A stretch of DNA of 64,000 bases from Glandiceps talaboti (GCF_964340395.1 NC_135559.1:15808031-15872030); one strand, 5' to 3'; counted from the stretch's first letter, positions 10,021 to 22,975 are shown. Numbers and translations are program-made. Notes: generated by a model from the letters alone, not told the origin.

Positions 10021-12130
10021 ATTTTTATCTTGATCTTAAGTGAAAATTTTATTTTATTGAATGAATTATCAACGTTTTACATTTTAATTTCCAAGCTGTG
10101 GCAATTATTTAAGAAATGCTCCAGTTTAATATTTGATATGGATGAGGATGTTCAGATGATGTCTAAATAAAACAGTATTCAAGGAAAGATGGTTGATGAT
10201 AGGATTGTGTAAGTCTTCAGTGATTATTTTAAAAACTGCTAGAGGATTTTATTTTAATAGTTTGATGTTTGATTTGGTTGGTTTATACAAATGTACCATT
10301 TTATCTCACTGGGACGTCTACATAAATCAGAATCGATGAAGATTTAATATGTCTTTGATAATTATTTAAAAAACTGCTGGAAGGGGTTGTTCATAGGGTG
10401 TCTATATAATGTATTAAAAAGTATTGAAGGCAAAATGAACAATGATACGATTAGACTAGTAAAACATTTGATGGGATTGTTTGTCGGATTCCTAAATGAA
10501 AAATAATGTTTGATGATGAAGAGCACCAGTGGGTCTTTGGAAAATGATAAAATAGATCGGCATCTTTCGTGTGGGATGTAGAACAAATGTACATTATTAA
10601 ACATATTCATTATGTAGATGTACCCTTAGGGACGTAAATGTAATGTTTTGAATGATGGAGTATTAAAAACCTTGTTGATGTACATGTAGGATTCTTAAAT
10701 TAAAAATTGTACGATAATGTGATGATGATGATGATGATGATGAACACCAGTGGGTCTTTTGAAAATGATACAATAGATCGGCATCTTTCATGTAGGACAT
10801 GTACAAAAAATCTACATGTGATGGTTTAGATGTAACCTTAGGGACATAAACGTGATGTGGGCACAATTGGGTTCTTTGTAGGTTTCTAAGTGAAAAATGT
10901 GATATTACCAATGGTGAACGCCATAGGGAAATAGGAAAATGATAAAACAAATCAGTTCTTTTTGTTCATGTGGGATTTTATGGTTTGAAATATACCTGTG
11001 GGAACATGAATGTGATATTTGATGGGGTTGTTTGTACATGTAGGTTTGTTTCTAAGTGAAAATTGTGATATTACAGAATGGTGAACACCATTGGGGAATA
11101 GGAAAATAATAAAACAAACAAATAAATCAGTTCTTTTCGTTCATGTGGGATTTTATGGTTTAAAATATACCTTTGGGAACATGAATGTGATATTTGATGG
11201 GGTTGTTTGTACATGTAGGTTTCCAAATGAAAATTGTGTGAGGGGGAAGTAGTTACTGTAGTACTATGTAGTAGAAATAGAATAATTTATTATAGAGACA
11301 TGAGGTACATTTTTGTAAAGTATGACAAATCTACAAAAAAAAAGTTACAGTACACAACCTCCCAACTAGATGGACTTATATGTCACCTTAGTGAATAAAA
11401 CGTAACTAGAACAGATTAAGGAGCTTATTACAGTGAAGGAAGTGTTTATGTACAAGGCAAAACACAGAAGCTATCTCCTAATGTATAAGTTGTCCCTTCT
11501 CTTTAAAAATGCTTTCTCAGTAAACCTTGTCATATTTCTCACTTTTATTGACACCAAATACTTGAGGTTTTCACTTTTCTTAACACCAAGTACTTTAGTT
11601 TTTCATTGTCATTGAAGTTGAGGCAAAATAGTGAACACCATGTGGGTCTATCAAAAAATATATATGTAATGGCTTAAACATATAGACATGTAATGGCTTA
11701 AACATATATATTATGTAATGGCTTAAACATATATATTATGTAATGGCTTAAACATATATATTATATATGTAATGGCTTAAACATATATATTCTGTAATGG
11801 CTTAAACATATATATTATATATGTAATGGCTGAAACATATATATTATGTAATGGCTTAAACATATATATTATATATGTAATGGCTGAAACATATATATGT
11901 GTAACGTTAGGGACATAAATGTAATCATTGATGAGGTTGTTTGTAGGGTTCTTAAATTATTCTATGATGATGAAGGTCTCAGGAAAATGATCAACTTTAT
12001 CATATAAGTATTAAAATCAGCTTATATCATGTGGGGTGTTATTCTATATACCTTTTAGGTTTTAGGGACTCAAATGTGATATTTCATAATGGCGTTTGTA
12101 GGGTTTATATATAGAAATTGTTTGAGGCAA
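10021..12130. repeat. Old degenerate tandem array, about 180-240 bp units
   Basis: Recurring blocks appear many times: GAACACCA(G/T)(T/G)GGG, GGAAAATGATAAAA, GGGACATAAATGTGATATT, TGATGGGGTTGTTTGT and GTAGGTTTCTAAATGAAAA. The two units from about 10925 to 11235 are nearly identical; the outer ones are much decayed. A 25-bp array (11650-11905) is embedded. Non-coding. Confidence 0.7.
11650..11905. repeat. Minisatellite, 25-bp unit
   Basis: About ten copies of TAATGGCTTAAACATATATA followed by TTATG; some units are 32 bp because of an extra ATATATG. Successive GTAATGG words lie 25 bp apart (11715, 11740). It lies inside the larger degenerate array. Confidence 0.85.
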
Positions 12131-12629
12131 GCTGATAAAAATCATGAAGTCATGAGAGAAATATGAAGATGGATCAGTTTCTTTTACGCTATCTACATGC
12201 TGTGGGTGTCTACAATATATATATATGTATGTCCTTTTCTTTGCTATCTACATTGTACATGTACATGCAGTGGGTGTCTACAATATACAAATGTATAGGT
12301 TATGATGAGAAAAGTACTATTTACTTACTATTTTTGAAATGTTAGGATAATTAGACGATTGGTTTATAGCAAAAAAAATGATTTTATTTTCTCAAGTTAT
12401 TGCAAATTTAATTGCCTATGGATGTGTTTACCTTAGATAGAAGGAGATTTCCCTTAACCTGTTGAACCACTGTAGTATGATCATGAACTGGTGGAGTGTA
12501 ATAATCTGTAAGATGGGGAGGTAACTTGTTGTTTAATAATTCATACATGATGTTGAGCTAAAATAACCGTTCTCACACTGCATTTCAGACAAAAAATTAG
12601 GATTACTATAATCTGTAGATATAAATATA

Positions 12630-14735
12630 ATAAAGAGGACGGTACCAGACTGGACACGTTTTACCACATACATGTACATCTATATTGTATAAGATACCGG
12701 TAGTCATATTGAGCAGATGGTATTACAAAATAAAAACCAGTAGTCATGTTTCTATACAAAAATAAATCAATTTATTGCAAATAAATGTCAATAAAAAGAT
12801 GCGAGAGGTTTATATATTTCTATTGAGTATATTTTCTTGCAATGTTAATAAAGTTGTGTTTTCATTAAAAATATGTGATTATTGGTAATTGAATAAATTT
12901 CAATAAAAAGTTACCTAACTCTGTATAAGTTTAACATCAGATACATTACTCATATTGGGCATATGATTATGAATACATTTGCATAATTAATAACAAAAAT
13001 CATGTTTTCATACAAAAATGCATGGATTTATAATTAAATGAGTAATATAATATTACCAGACTGTGTTTTACAATAGACTGATAAGGTACTCATGGTGAAC
13101 ATTTTCCATACCAGATTTTATTATAATGAAAGCCATATTTTCATACAAAAATACTTGTCAATGAATTTATTTGTACATAAGTGAATTTCAATTAAAGATA
13201 CCAGACTCGGCATATGTTTTACAATAGACTGATAAGGTACTAACTTATGTTTCACACTCAAGCATTTTGTATTCCAAAACTAATATCGAAAGTTGTATTT
13301 TCATATAAAAATGCATGGATTTATTATTAATTAAGTAACTTGCAATAAAATGATGCCAAACTCAGCATACATGTTTGTTTTACCATGACAGTCACAAACC
13401 ATTAGCGGTCCAAGTGCAACAAACCCGCGGGCTTGCCTGGCGAAAACGGGTGTCATAAAAGTTGTTTGCATCTCTAAAGCTGTTTGTAGCGTTACTTATA
13501 ATAGCCTAATAAATTGATAACAACTGATATAAGACAGGGATAAGGTTTGCCTCAATTGACTCACTCCTTAGAAATGAACTTACGGTGTGAACTACAATGT
13601 TTTACAGCTGTTTACTTGTGTTATGTAAGAGCCCATCATCACATGTGTAAATATTGGTACTCTTTGATAACAAGTCCACTTGCTTGGCTAATGGCTTGTC
13701 CCAGTAATGCAATATCTACTGTCCACAAAGTACCGGTACAGGTACATTTTGTAAATATTTCATTACAAAATTGATAGCAACTCATATTTTGATACAAAAA
13801 TGCTTATAATTGAAATTTAATAAAAGATACCGAACCCGGCATGTTTTCTGATAAAGTACTTATGATGAGCAGTTTCAATAAATTGAATTAAATGCTTGAT
13901 ATTCAAAATCAATAATGATTCATATTTTCTTGAAAAAATATATTAATTTATTTGTAAATAAATTAATTTCAATAAAAGATACCGAACTCAGCATATGTTT
14001 TATAACTGATAAAATATTTATGTTGAGCAGTTTTAATAAATTGAATTGAAGCTTGATATCCAAATAAGTAAATAAGTGAATTTCAATAAAAGATTGCGGG
14101 CTCGGCATATGTTTGACATACTGATAAGTACTTATTGTTGAGCAGTTTCAATACATTTGATTAAATGCTTGAATTCCAAACAAGAGTCATATTTTCATGA
14201 AAAAATATTTACCAATTTATTTGTAAATACGTAAAATTTCATAAAAAGAGACACCAAACTCAATATATCATGTTTTACATGTACAAATGTATAATAGACA
14301 ATGTACTTATATTTGACCATATTTCATTGCAAGTCATATTTTCACACAAAAAGGCATGGATTTATTTGTAAAGAAGTGATACCAGACTTGAAGCATATGT
14401 TTTACAACAGGCAAAGTACTTACATTCAACCTATTTCATTACAAGATTCATATAGCAATTCATATTTTCATACAAAAATACATGGATTTATTCAGTAAAG
14501 CAAATTTAGATAGCAAGATACCAGATTCAACATATGTTTTACAATTGACAAAGTACTCTTTATTGAGCATATTTCATTGTAAGACAAAAATAAATCTGGT
14601 AATGTATAAAATTGATAGAAAAATGTACCAGACAGAACATGTGTTAGAACTACAACATATTCATGACTGTTCAATATTCCACTACGAGAATAATAATGGT
14701 GTATATATTTTCAGATAAAAATAATAATTTATTAC
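12630..14735. repeat. Degenerate tandem array, about 130-150 bp units
   Basis: At least a dozen diverged units each contain AGATACCAGACTCGGCATAT, GTTTTACAATAGACTGATAA, GGTACT, TTGAGCA, ATTTCATT, TCATATTTTCATACAAAAAT and GCATGGATTTATT. Open frames of 60-78 codons are found in it but follow no conserved frame. One unit is split by the MITE at 13384-13709. Confidence 0.75.
13384..13709. mobile_element. MITE nested in the tandem array
   Basis: A 326-bp block that does not belong to the surrounding array and has paired ends: CATGACAGTCACAAACCATT then AGCGGTCCAAGTG on the left, and CACTTGCTTGGCTAATGGCT then TGTCCCAGTAATG on the right. About 22 of 33 positions pair. The array repeat resumes on both sides. 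It is higher in CpG than the array (ACCCGCGGGC, GAAAACGGG). No open frame encodes a transposase. Confidence 0.6.
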
Positions 14736-15240
14736 AATGTATTTGGAAAATTTATAAATGGCAAAAAAGAAATAGCACTTTAACATAGGTTCTACAAATG
14801 ATGAGTAAAGTTACCATATTGAGCATACAACATTCAATTACAAATTTAATAATATGTCATTACTTCATTTATGGTTCATTTAATTTATAACTTATGTTTA
14901 TTGCATTGCATAACATAAATAGTTATTCGTAATTTATTTTCAAAAATTCATATTTTATGATACAAAGTATGATGTAATAAATAATAGTATGTTAACACAT
15001 AATAAAACTACAGATATGAAATTATATACAGTATATACTAAAAGTATAAGATATATTGTGTTGGTCAGGCTTCTAAACCTACGAGTGCTGGCTGATGAGT
15101 GTGCCTTGAATGTCATAGATGTACATTGTATCTTTACCGACTACGTATAATCATGCCTGTGTAAATTGTGTATGTATAATATATAAATATATAGATACAT
15201 GTATGTATGATATATACTAAATGTATTTTGTAAAAAATAA
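14736..15240. other. AT-rich spacer, nothing recognised
   Basis: Very AT-rich DNA with ATATAT runs. No gene, repeat border or RNA gene was seen. Confidence 0.5.
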
Positions 15241-15571
15241 TACTACCAAACTAGAGAGACTTTAGAGTTTCAATTATTCAGCACGATGTTTTTTTATGTC
15301 TCACATTTTTGTTTCGAATTATACAAAATACAGAAGTGATAGTGCGCAATCAATAGCACCGATGCACCTCATTGTCAACACAAAGCAACATTATTGTGAG
15401 ATTAAAACAACGAAAATTCAAACATAAAACATTATTTGTGTTCACAGTGATATACAAAATGTAAAATGTAACATTCCACAAAAATGTATGTGTGCGCACT
15501 ATTAGTCTGTATTTTGTTTGACTGTATAAATCATAACAAAAAACTTTAAAGTCTCTCTAGTCATGGTAGTA
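15241..15571. mobile_element. TA-flanked MITE (mariner-like)
   Basis: Begins TACTACCAAACTAGAGAGAC then TTTAGAGTTT and ends AAACTTTAAAGTCTCTCTAG then TCATGGTAGTA. The ends form inverted repeats of about 28 bp with few mismatches. TA lies at both outer edges, as expected from insertion at a TA dinucleotide (Tc1/mariner style). Inner words AGTGCGCA and TGCGCACT continue the symmetry. 331 bp, non-coding. Confidence 0.75.
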
Positions 15572-16199
15572 CATTGTGTATACATCTTTGATATTGATTA
15601 GGTTATGCAAATGTATGCTAATTTATGCTAATGAGTCACTATCCTATCAAGAAATATTGTACACATTTTGTATACATACACAGTAGATAAGTAATGTAGT
15701 GCACTTCTTACAACAAATCAATAACTGTACTAAATATGTTTTTAAATACGTTTTTTCATACTGAAAGTGAAAAATCAAAGATTGCCTGGTGTATTTCAAA
15801 CAAAATAATAACTGATTATTATCAATTGTTACACTCCCAAAGGACGTAACTTGTGTCAGATTTAATTTTATACAATTTCTATTGAATAGATGCCAGTGAA
15901 TGCTTTCCTGTAGGTAGGTCATTTAAATGCAGCTGTTGACTGTCTAACGCAATTATTACCGTGTAACCTCAATTTTCAATGAATGAATACACGCACTTAT
16001 TGTACGTGGACATACAGTACGATAAAATACAGAACTTGGAATTATTATTCTGAACACATACATGTATGTTTCAGTATTATAGCAATGGTTTACTGGATTC
16101 TTTTAGTATTTTTTTTTCACGGAACACATGATATGCATTTCTACCATTTTACAAAAAAAATGTACGTGTATGTCATATGATGTCGTTTGTAGTATAGTT

Positions 16200-16497
16200 C
16201 ATAATAATAATAATAATGATAATGATAATAATAATCTTTATTTATACTGGATAGTTCTTTAGGCATATAAACACTTGTCTTCCAAGAAGTCCAGTGAGGG
16301 CCATCCCTCATGGGTTCAGTGTTAATGCAGGAGGAAACCGGAGTGCCCTGGGAAAACCTGCATTGTTCGGTAGAGTCAAACTTAATGACACTCTTCTTAC
16401 TTACAGCGTGGTAAATTTAATTGAACCCTGAATGGGGTTGGAATCCCGACCGCAGTGGTAAGAGGCAAGTGGTTTAACCACTCGGCCACCGACAACC
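16200..16497 (-). mobile_element. tRNA-derived SINE
   Basis: Read on the minus strand it starts at about 16497 with a tRNA-like head: GTGGCCGAGTGGTTAAACCA is a good polymerase III A box, and GGTCGGGATTCCAACCC lies at B-box distance and resembles the B box. The body contains CCCAGGGCACTCCGGTTTCC and TCCTGCATTAACACTGAACC, then CTATCCAGTATAAATAAAGA. It ends in a (ATT/ATC)n tail at 16201-16236. Head, body and short-repeat tail in this order define a SINE. The CCGGTTTCCTCC body resembles conserved central domains of invertebrate SINEs, but I do not assign a named family. It does not fold as an intact tRNA gene. Confidence 0.85.
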
Positions 16498-16537
16498 CTT
16501 TTAACATAACATTTTAAGGCTAAACATTATGAATATA

Positions 16538-16984
16538 CAGGGCTCGAAAGAAGGGCGTTTTACCAGACAAGTGATTTGAGGCATTGAAGTGTTTGTCCCA
16601 ATGGACTCCTAGAATTTCTCAGGGTTTTCAATTATAAATCCTTGACTTACTCATTCTAATATAAGTAAAACTTTTCTGAACCTACTGAAACTTTCAAAGT
16701 GATATTTTAACTTATGAATGAAAGCATACAAATGTCTAGTCTGCTTAGATTCCATGGGTTTACTCAAACTGGAAGTAATGTTATGGCAACTCACTTGGTA
16801 ACAAAAACTGATCAAAAAGGACATCTCAATAAAACATCTCAATAAAGTTTACAAAAAATTATTCACTTTGTGTGTGAACAAGTACTTTCTGATTTGGACA
16901 ATTTTTTTAAAAATTTCTATATACATGTACATGTATATACTTGTCCAATGGGCAAGAATTTGTTTTTCATTATTTCGAGCCCAG
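16538..16984. mobile_element. hAT-like MITE, diverged
   Basis: Ends CAGGGCTCGAAA on the left and TTTCGAGCCCAG on the right, inverted with one mismatch over 12 bp. ACAAGT/CTTGT words further in extend the symmetry weakly. The 447-bp interior is AT-rich and non-coding. The flanking octamers do not agree, so the superfamily call rests on the CAGGG ends only. Confidence 0.5.
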
Positions 16985-17204
16985 ATATAAAAAATATACT
17001 GTAATGATCCAGCCTCTTTTAGATTATTAGTAACTTTTGTGTTGATAAATTGCAATTTTGTAATAAATAGAAAATTACATTGTATTAAATTTACCATCAC
17101 TTAGGAAACATCTGTAGGAACAGATTATGACAATTGATGGTGTCTCAGTTGCCATGCAATTAAATTGTTTCCACAATGTATTTGTTAGAGTGTCGTTGTG
17201 TGTA

Positions 17205-18360
17205 CGTAAAGCGTTACCACATAATGTACTTCTTATGATGTGTTGACAATGCGTGTAAAGCGTTACCACATAATGTACATTGTACTTCTTATGATGTCTT
17301 TGGTGTGTGTACATAAAGCGTTATCACTTAATGTACCGGTACAATGTACATGTACTTGGACGGTGTGTTGGTGTGTGTACGTGCAGTGTTATCACATAAT
17401 GTACTTGGACGATATCTTGGTGTATGTATGTGCAGCGTTAGCACATAATATACTTGGACGATATATTGGTGAATGTATGTGCAGCGTTATCACATAATGT
17501 ACTTGGACGATATCTTGGTGTATGTACGTGCAGTGTTATCACATATTAATGTACTTGGACGATATCTTGGTGTATGTATGTGCAGCGTTATCACATAATG
17601 TACTTGGACGATATCTTGGTGTATGTACGTGCAGCGTTATCACATAATGTACTTGGACAATATCTTGGTGTATGTATGTGCAGTGTTATCACATAATGTA
17701 ACTGGACGATATCTTGGTGTATGTATGTGCAGCGTTATCACATAATGTACTTGGACGATATCTTGGTGTATGTACGTGCAGTGTTATCACATAATGTAAC
17801 TGGACGATATCTTGGTGTATGTATGTGCAGCGTTATCACATAATGTAACTGGACGATATCTTGGTGTATGTATGTGCAGTGTTATCACATAATGTAACTG
17901 GACGATATCTTGGTGTATGTATGTGCAGCGTTATCACATAATGTACTTGGACGATATCTTGGTGTATGTATGTGCAGTGTTAGCACATAATATACTTGGA
18001 CAATATCTTGGTGTATGTATGTGCAGCGTTACCACATAATGTACTTGGACGATATCTTGGTGTATGTACGTGCAACGTTATCGCATAATGTACTTGGACG
18101 ATATCTTGGTGTATGTACGTGCAGTGTTATCACATAATGTACTTGGACGATATCTTGGTGAATGTACATGTATGTGCAACATTATCACATAATGTACTTG
18201 GACGATATCTTGGTGTATGTACGTGTACGTGCAGCGTTATCACATAATGTACTTGGACGATATCTTGGTGTATGTACGTGCAGCGTTATCACATAATGTA
18301 CTTGGACGATATTTTGGTGTATGTACGTGCAGCGTCATCACATAATATACTTCTTATGAT
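17205..18360. repeat. Minisatellite, 49-bp unit, about 23 copies
   Basis: The unit is GCAGCGTTATCACATAATGT followed by ACTTGGACGATATCTTGGTG and TATGTACGT; successive GCAG(C/T)G words lie 49 bp apart (17481, 17530). Copies are highly alike in the middle (one to three differences) and degrade at both edges, as expected for an array evolving by unequal exchange. Variants TACTTGG/TAACTGG and GTACGT/GTATGT are interspersed, indicating higher-order shuffling. 49 is not a multiple of three, so it is not coding. Confidence 0.95.
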
Positions 18361-18884
18361 ATGTTGGTGCGTGATTCATCAGTTTAGAGCTTTGTGCAGT
18401 ACATATACATTGTAGCTTGTGAAATTGATAAAATGTTTCTTTTCTAATAAATCAATAATTCATTAAAAAAAAGTTAATTTGACACTGGTTATTTTATAGA
18501 TGGCTTGTCAAGCAATTCTTCGGAGAATCAATAAGGTATTTTGTTTAGCCTAAAAAGTAATTTCATTTTACGTGCGTACTTCTATAAATACCAATAATGA
18601 TAGACATTCTGACATCAATTTAGAGGACGCAGCAATATATGAATTTAAAATGACAACTTTGTTATTTTTGATGCAATTTTGATATATGAATTATGATTAT
18701 ATATTGTGTACCTTTAGCATTCAATTAACTACATGTTCTGGACATGATATACATATAGTGTCCGACATTTGGAACGTAATTGAGTCAAAAACGATTTGAT
18801 ATACCAACTAGTTTTGTATCTCAGCGAGCTTTTTGTCAATTTTAATGGAGTAAAAGAGTTCTTTTCTTCTATAACTGTTTCCTG

Positions 18885-19085
18885 AAGTCAAAGGAAAACC
18901 CATGCAGTCAGACTTATTTCTGCCTTTAGTGCTCTTGCAAATTGCGTACTGCTCAGCTATCAACTGGCATTATATCATTTAGTTTGATGAAATAGCACCT
19001 CTGTCAAATCTTATAATGAGGCCCTACTGCACTTACATGTGTTCTGCCATTTCGGGAATTTCCTGCAAGGGATTGTGGGAAAACC
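18885..19085 (+). repeat. Dispersed repeat D2, copy 1
   Basis: Homologous to the reverse complement of 47630-47885. Shared words are AGGAAAA, CAGTCAGACT, ATTTCTG, CCCTACTGCACTT, ACATGTGTTC, ATTTCCTGCAAGGG and TGGGAAAA. The class is unknown and no clear termini were found. Confidence 0.6.
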
Positions 19086-19924
19086 TGGCAGGAAATCATA
19101 CCGTATACATGTAGTTACCATAGTCTTAGACAAAGAGAATTTTCTCTAATGCAGTTATACATACTACATACATGTAGCCTAGAATTCAGTCGTATCATAG
19201 GGATTATGCCCTTGCCCTTGCTCTTCCCCTACCATGACTGGTATTTTTGCTATAACAGTCAGATATTCAGACAAAAAATTACGATTTCTCATAGTGACTT
19301 TGAATACTGGTAATCATGTATATATCATAGAGCTCAACCCTTTTGGTTGGTTCTAATCTCATGGTGATGATATTGACATCACATCACAGCAGGTGGAATT
19401 AAAACTCAAATTAGAATTTGTGCTTGTTTTCTGGCCATAACTTCATTAAAGCAATACACTTTTAGCAAAATACCAGGCATGGTGGGGGGAAAGTGAGAGA
19501 AAATCCCCATATCACTTGATTCCAGGCTACATTGTTCAACATGTACATGTAGGTGAATATACATGTACATTTGCAGTTGTTTCATATTGAACAGAAATGG
19601 GTTCTTTCACACCTGAATTTACATACTCACTTATATTGAAGCTAAACTTTTTCACACCTCTGGTTACTCAACACCTCCAGTAAATTTGGATCATTCTGTC
19701 AGATCCAGTTAGATACTGAAGAAGGACAAATGATTTGTTTAAACATGTCTGTTTGTCAATCAAAAGAGGAAGAAGAGAACTTGTTTATGAATCGTAATGC
19801 TTCCATGATGATATACATAAGAAATGGTTTCATTTTAATGTAAAGTATAGTTTTGAATGATTGCCTTGCCATGGTAATCACATGACTATAATCTACAACA
19901 AGAACCATCATTTGAAATTAAAGA

Positions 19925-20830
19925 GACATGTAATCCTACTGGTTTAGTCATAAAAATAAAATCTACCGAATAAACCATTATTTGAAGATAATCCTACTGG
20001 CTTAGTCATGATAATAAAATCTACTGAATAAACCATTATTTGAAGATAATCCTACTGGTTTAGTCATAAAAATAAAATCTACTGAATAAACCATTATTTG
20101 AAGATAATCCTACTGGCTTAGTCATGATAATAAAATCTACTGAATAAACCATTATTTGAAGATAATCCTACTGGTTTAGTCATAAAAATAAAATCTACCG
20201 AATAAACCATTATTTGAAGATAATCCTACTGGCTTAGTCATGATAATAAAATCTACTGAATAAACCATTATTTGAAGATAATCCTACTGGTTTAGTCATA
20301 AAAATAAAATCTACTGAATAAACCATTATTTGAAGATAATCCTACTGGTTTAGTCATGATAATAAAATCTACTGAATAAACCATTATTTGAAGATAATCC
20401 TACTGGTTTAGTCATGATAATAAAATCTACTGAATAAACCATTATTTGAAGATAATCCTACTGGTTTAGTCATGATAATAAAATCTACTGAATTAACCAT
20501 TATTTGAAGGTAATCCTACTGGTTTAGTCATAAAAATAAAATCTACTGAATAAACCATTATTTGAAGATAATCCTACTGGCTTAGTCATAAAAATAAAAT
20601 CTACCAAACAAACCATTATTTGAAGATAATCCTACTGGCTGAGTCATAACAATAAAATCTACTGAATAAACCATTATTTGAAGATAATCCTACTGGCTTA
20701 GTCATAAAAATAAAATCTACCGAACAAACCATTATTTGAAGATAATCCTACTGGATTAGTCATGATAATAAAATCTACCAAACAAACCATCATTTAAAGA
20801 TAATCCTGCTGGATTAGTCAAAAAAAAAAA
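19925..20830. repeat. Minisatellite, 58-bp unit, about 15 copies
   Basis: The unit is GATAATCCTACTGGCTTAGT then CATGATAATAAAATCTACTG then AATAAACCATTATTTGAA; successive TAATCCTACT words are 58 bp apart (19931, 19989). Two variants (CATAAAAATAAAA and CATGATAATAAAA) alternate for several units, suggesting a 116-bp higher-order unit. Non-coding. Confidence 0.95.
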
Positions 20831-20831
20831 A

Positions 20832-21390
20832 TGATTTTAAGAGCACACCCAGGGTAGTTTATTAGTTAGACTAAGAATCTTCTGAGCCAGCTCTGAACAA
20901 ACCATCATATGTAGATGATATTGATAATTTTCATTTGCTATTTGCTGAATGTGTTTTCCCTAATCATACTGGGCATTGTTGTTTCTTATTGGTATAATGA
21001 CGCCATATATCAAGTGAAGTATTAGTTTTGACCTGCTGTGACGCCTCTGTGATTATAAATATAAGATCATAAATTTTAAGAGCGCTTACTGAAGGCAGTA
21101 TATAGTTAGACTAATAATCTTCTGAGCCAGCTCTGAAGAAATCATCATTCCGTAGATGACTCTGCTCATTTTAATTTGCTATTTGCTGAATGTGTTTTCT
21201 CTGATCACACTGTCATTGTTGTTTCGTATTGCTATAATGACTTCATATTATACATGTATCAAGGGAAGTATTAGTTTTGACCTGCTGTGACACCTCTGTA
21301 ATTATAAAAAATAAAATGATAATTTTAAGAGCCTATACCCAGGGTAGTTTATTGGTTAGACTAATAATCTTCTGAGACAGCTCTTCCAAA
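20832..21390. repeat. Tandem duplication, about 240-bp unit, 2.3 copies
   Basis: Copies start near 20833, 21071 and 21321 with AATTTTAAGAGC, followed by TTAGACTAATAATCTTCTGA and GCCAGCTCTGAA, then ATTTGCTATTTGCTGAATGT and GTATTAGTTTTGACCTGCTG. It directly abuts the 58-bp array, and both units carry an AAACCATCAT word, so the two arrays may share an origin. Confidence 0.85.
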
Positions 21391-22519
21391 TTGCCTTACA
21401 AAAAAAAGTAACAGGAAATTAAGTGCCCTAATTAAGGCAAATTACTGTCATTTCTTGGTTGCCATGTCAACATGCATGGTTTGCGAAAATAATGTATTTC
21501 CATGACAGCCTACTGTACACATCGGGTACTGTCAGCTTCACTGTTTGTCCCAATTTGTAGTACTGCTTGATGTTGATACATTTACATGTACATTATGCTT
21601 TTTTTTTTACTTTTTCATTACTTTTTCATAGCACCCTTATATGTCATAGTCGGTCGATTTAAAAAAACCATCTTCATGTTTTTCTGCCTCTCCATTTCTT
21701 CTTCTCTATCTTCTTTTTATTGGATTCCTGGTAACGAGCCATTTCCAAGTTTGTCTACACAATTAGCATATTCTCAGACCCCCCCCCCCCCCCCCCCCCT
21801 CCCACCTTTTCTGCCAAATAATAAGTTTGGGCGAAAATAATTTTTTTAAATTTTGATGTCAGAGCTGAATATTTGGGCCGGTCGCCTAACTCCCACCAAT
21901 GTCCTATTTGCATGTGAGTTGTCTATAGCACGGTGTAGTCTTTGTTATTCTCAAAATTTTCTTTACCACAAAGTAACTGACATGTAATGTACATTTACAT
22001 GGGCATGCATGTGTTGTACAACTTGCACTAACTTCTACATGTGTACTAATTTAAAATACAATGTTATGTGATATGTCTTGTATGAATGCAGAAATGAAAC
22101 TTGTACATGTATTGAGTACTGTCACCTGAACATGTCACAGTGTTTCATCTGAAATTTGATTTGAAACTTACACCACAAGTCAGGTAAGTAAATCTTGATC
22201 TGATTACAAGAAACAGAATCCAGTTATATAACGCTATATATACTTACTTGAAACTCAACACTCTAACCGTTTAGATCAACTTGTAGCGTACATGTATAAC
22301 CGTCAATGGTCTTCCATCAATTTGATAAATTGTTACGATACGTTCTGTTACAAATATGTACAAAATGTACAGTCATGTACATTGTATACAGTGACTTGTA
22401 TCCATTCTTACAAGCCAGAGAGATGTATTTCTGACACTAGCCTCCGTAGCGGGCTGGATGAATAATCTGGCATGCATTCTTTCCACACAACCTGAGTGCG
22501 TATTCTCATCAGTTTAAAT
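21391..22519. other. No gene recognised; poly-C tract
   Basis: Contains an uninterrupted C run of about 21 bases (21779-21800) and, near 21868, the words ATTTGGGCCGGTCGCC, which resemble the inner left end of the AGGCCT-ended MITE at 140-160; the block 21600-21890 may be a related or truncated element. The rest is AT-rich with nothing seen. Confidence 0.4.
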
Positions 22520-22755
22520 CATCTCATGAATATTCATTGTGCAACCAGGAATATATTATTTCTGATTTCCATCATGCAGTAGCCCATAGCAAAGATACCC
22601 CATTTAAAGGCACAAGATCAAGTTGATATTTCTCTGAAGTCGCAAGTACATTGTACATATAATTGTAGGTAATGTAAAAATCATGAAGTGACTCTCTGGA
22701 ACCCATAGGTTATGAAAATGTCTGTATTTCCTGGAGTAGAGTTCCTCTTCAATAA
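22520..22755 (+). repeat. Dispersed repeat D3, copy 1
   Basis: Homologous in the same orientation to 49875-50105. Shared words are CATGAATATTCA, AATATATTATTTCTG / AATACATTATTTCTG, TTAGCCCATAGCAAAG-type sequence, AAAGGCACAAG, TCGCAAGTA, ATGACTC, AAAATTGTCT-like sequence and ATTTCCTGGAGT. Class unknown. Confidence 0.6.
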
Positions 22756-22975
22756 ATTGGATAAGTTACAATGACACAAATAATGACAAAAAATAGTCTG
22801 AATATTTCTGTAAATGTTCTTAACCATCCAGAGATGAAGTTAATAATGAAGTAATTATAATCTATCCTACAGTTGCCATTCAAAACAACAGCAAGTCCAG
22901 TAGGATAAAGTACAGAGCTAAAGCAACGAATCACTGGGATACACCTAATATCAACTAAGAAATATCATGTCCGCA

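Noticed and set aside
16441-16497. Functional tRNA gene on the minus strand
   Set aside because: A box is good, but the acceptor and anticodon stems do not close and the sequence continues into a SINE body and tail.
18500-18535. Microexon MACQAILRRINK between TTTTATAG and GTATTT
   Set aside because: Tidy splice-like borders but only 12 codons, weak donor and no similarity to RBM18 exon 2; expected by chance in 62 kb.
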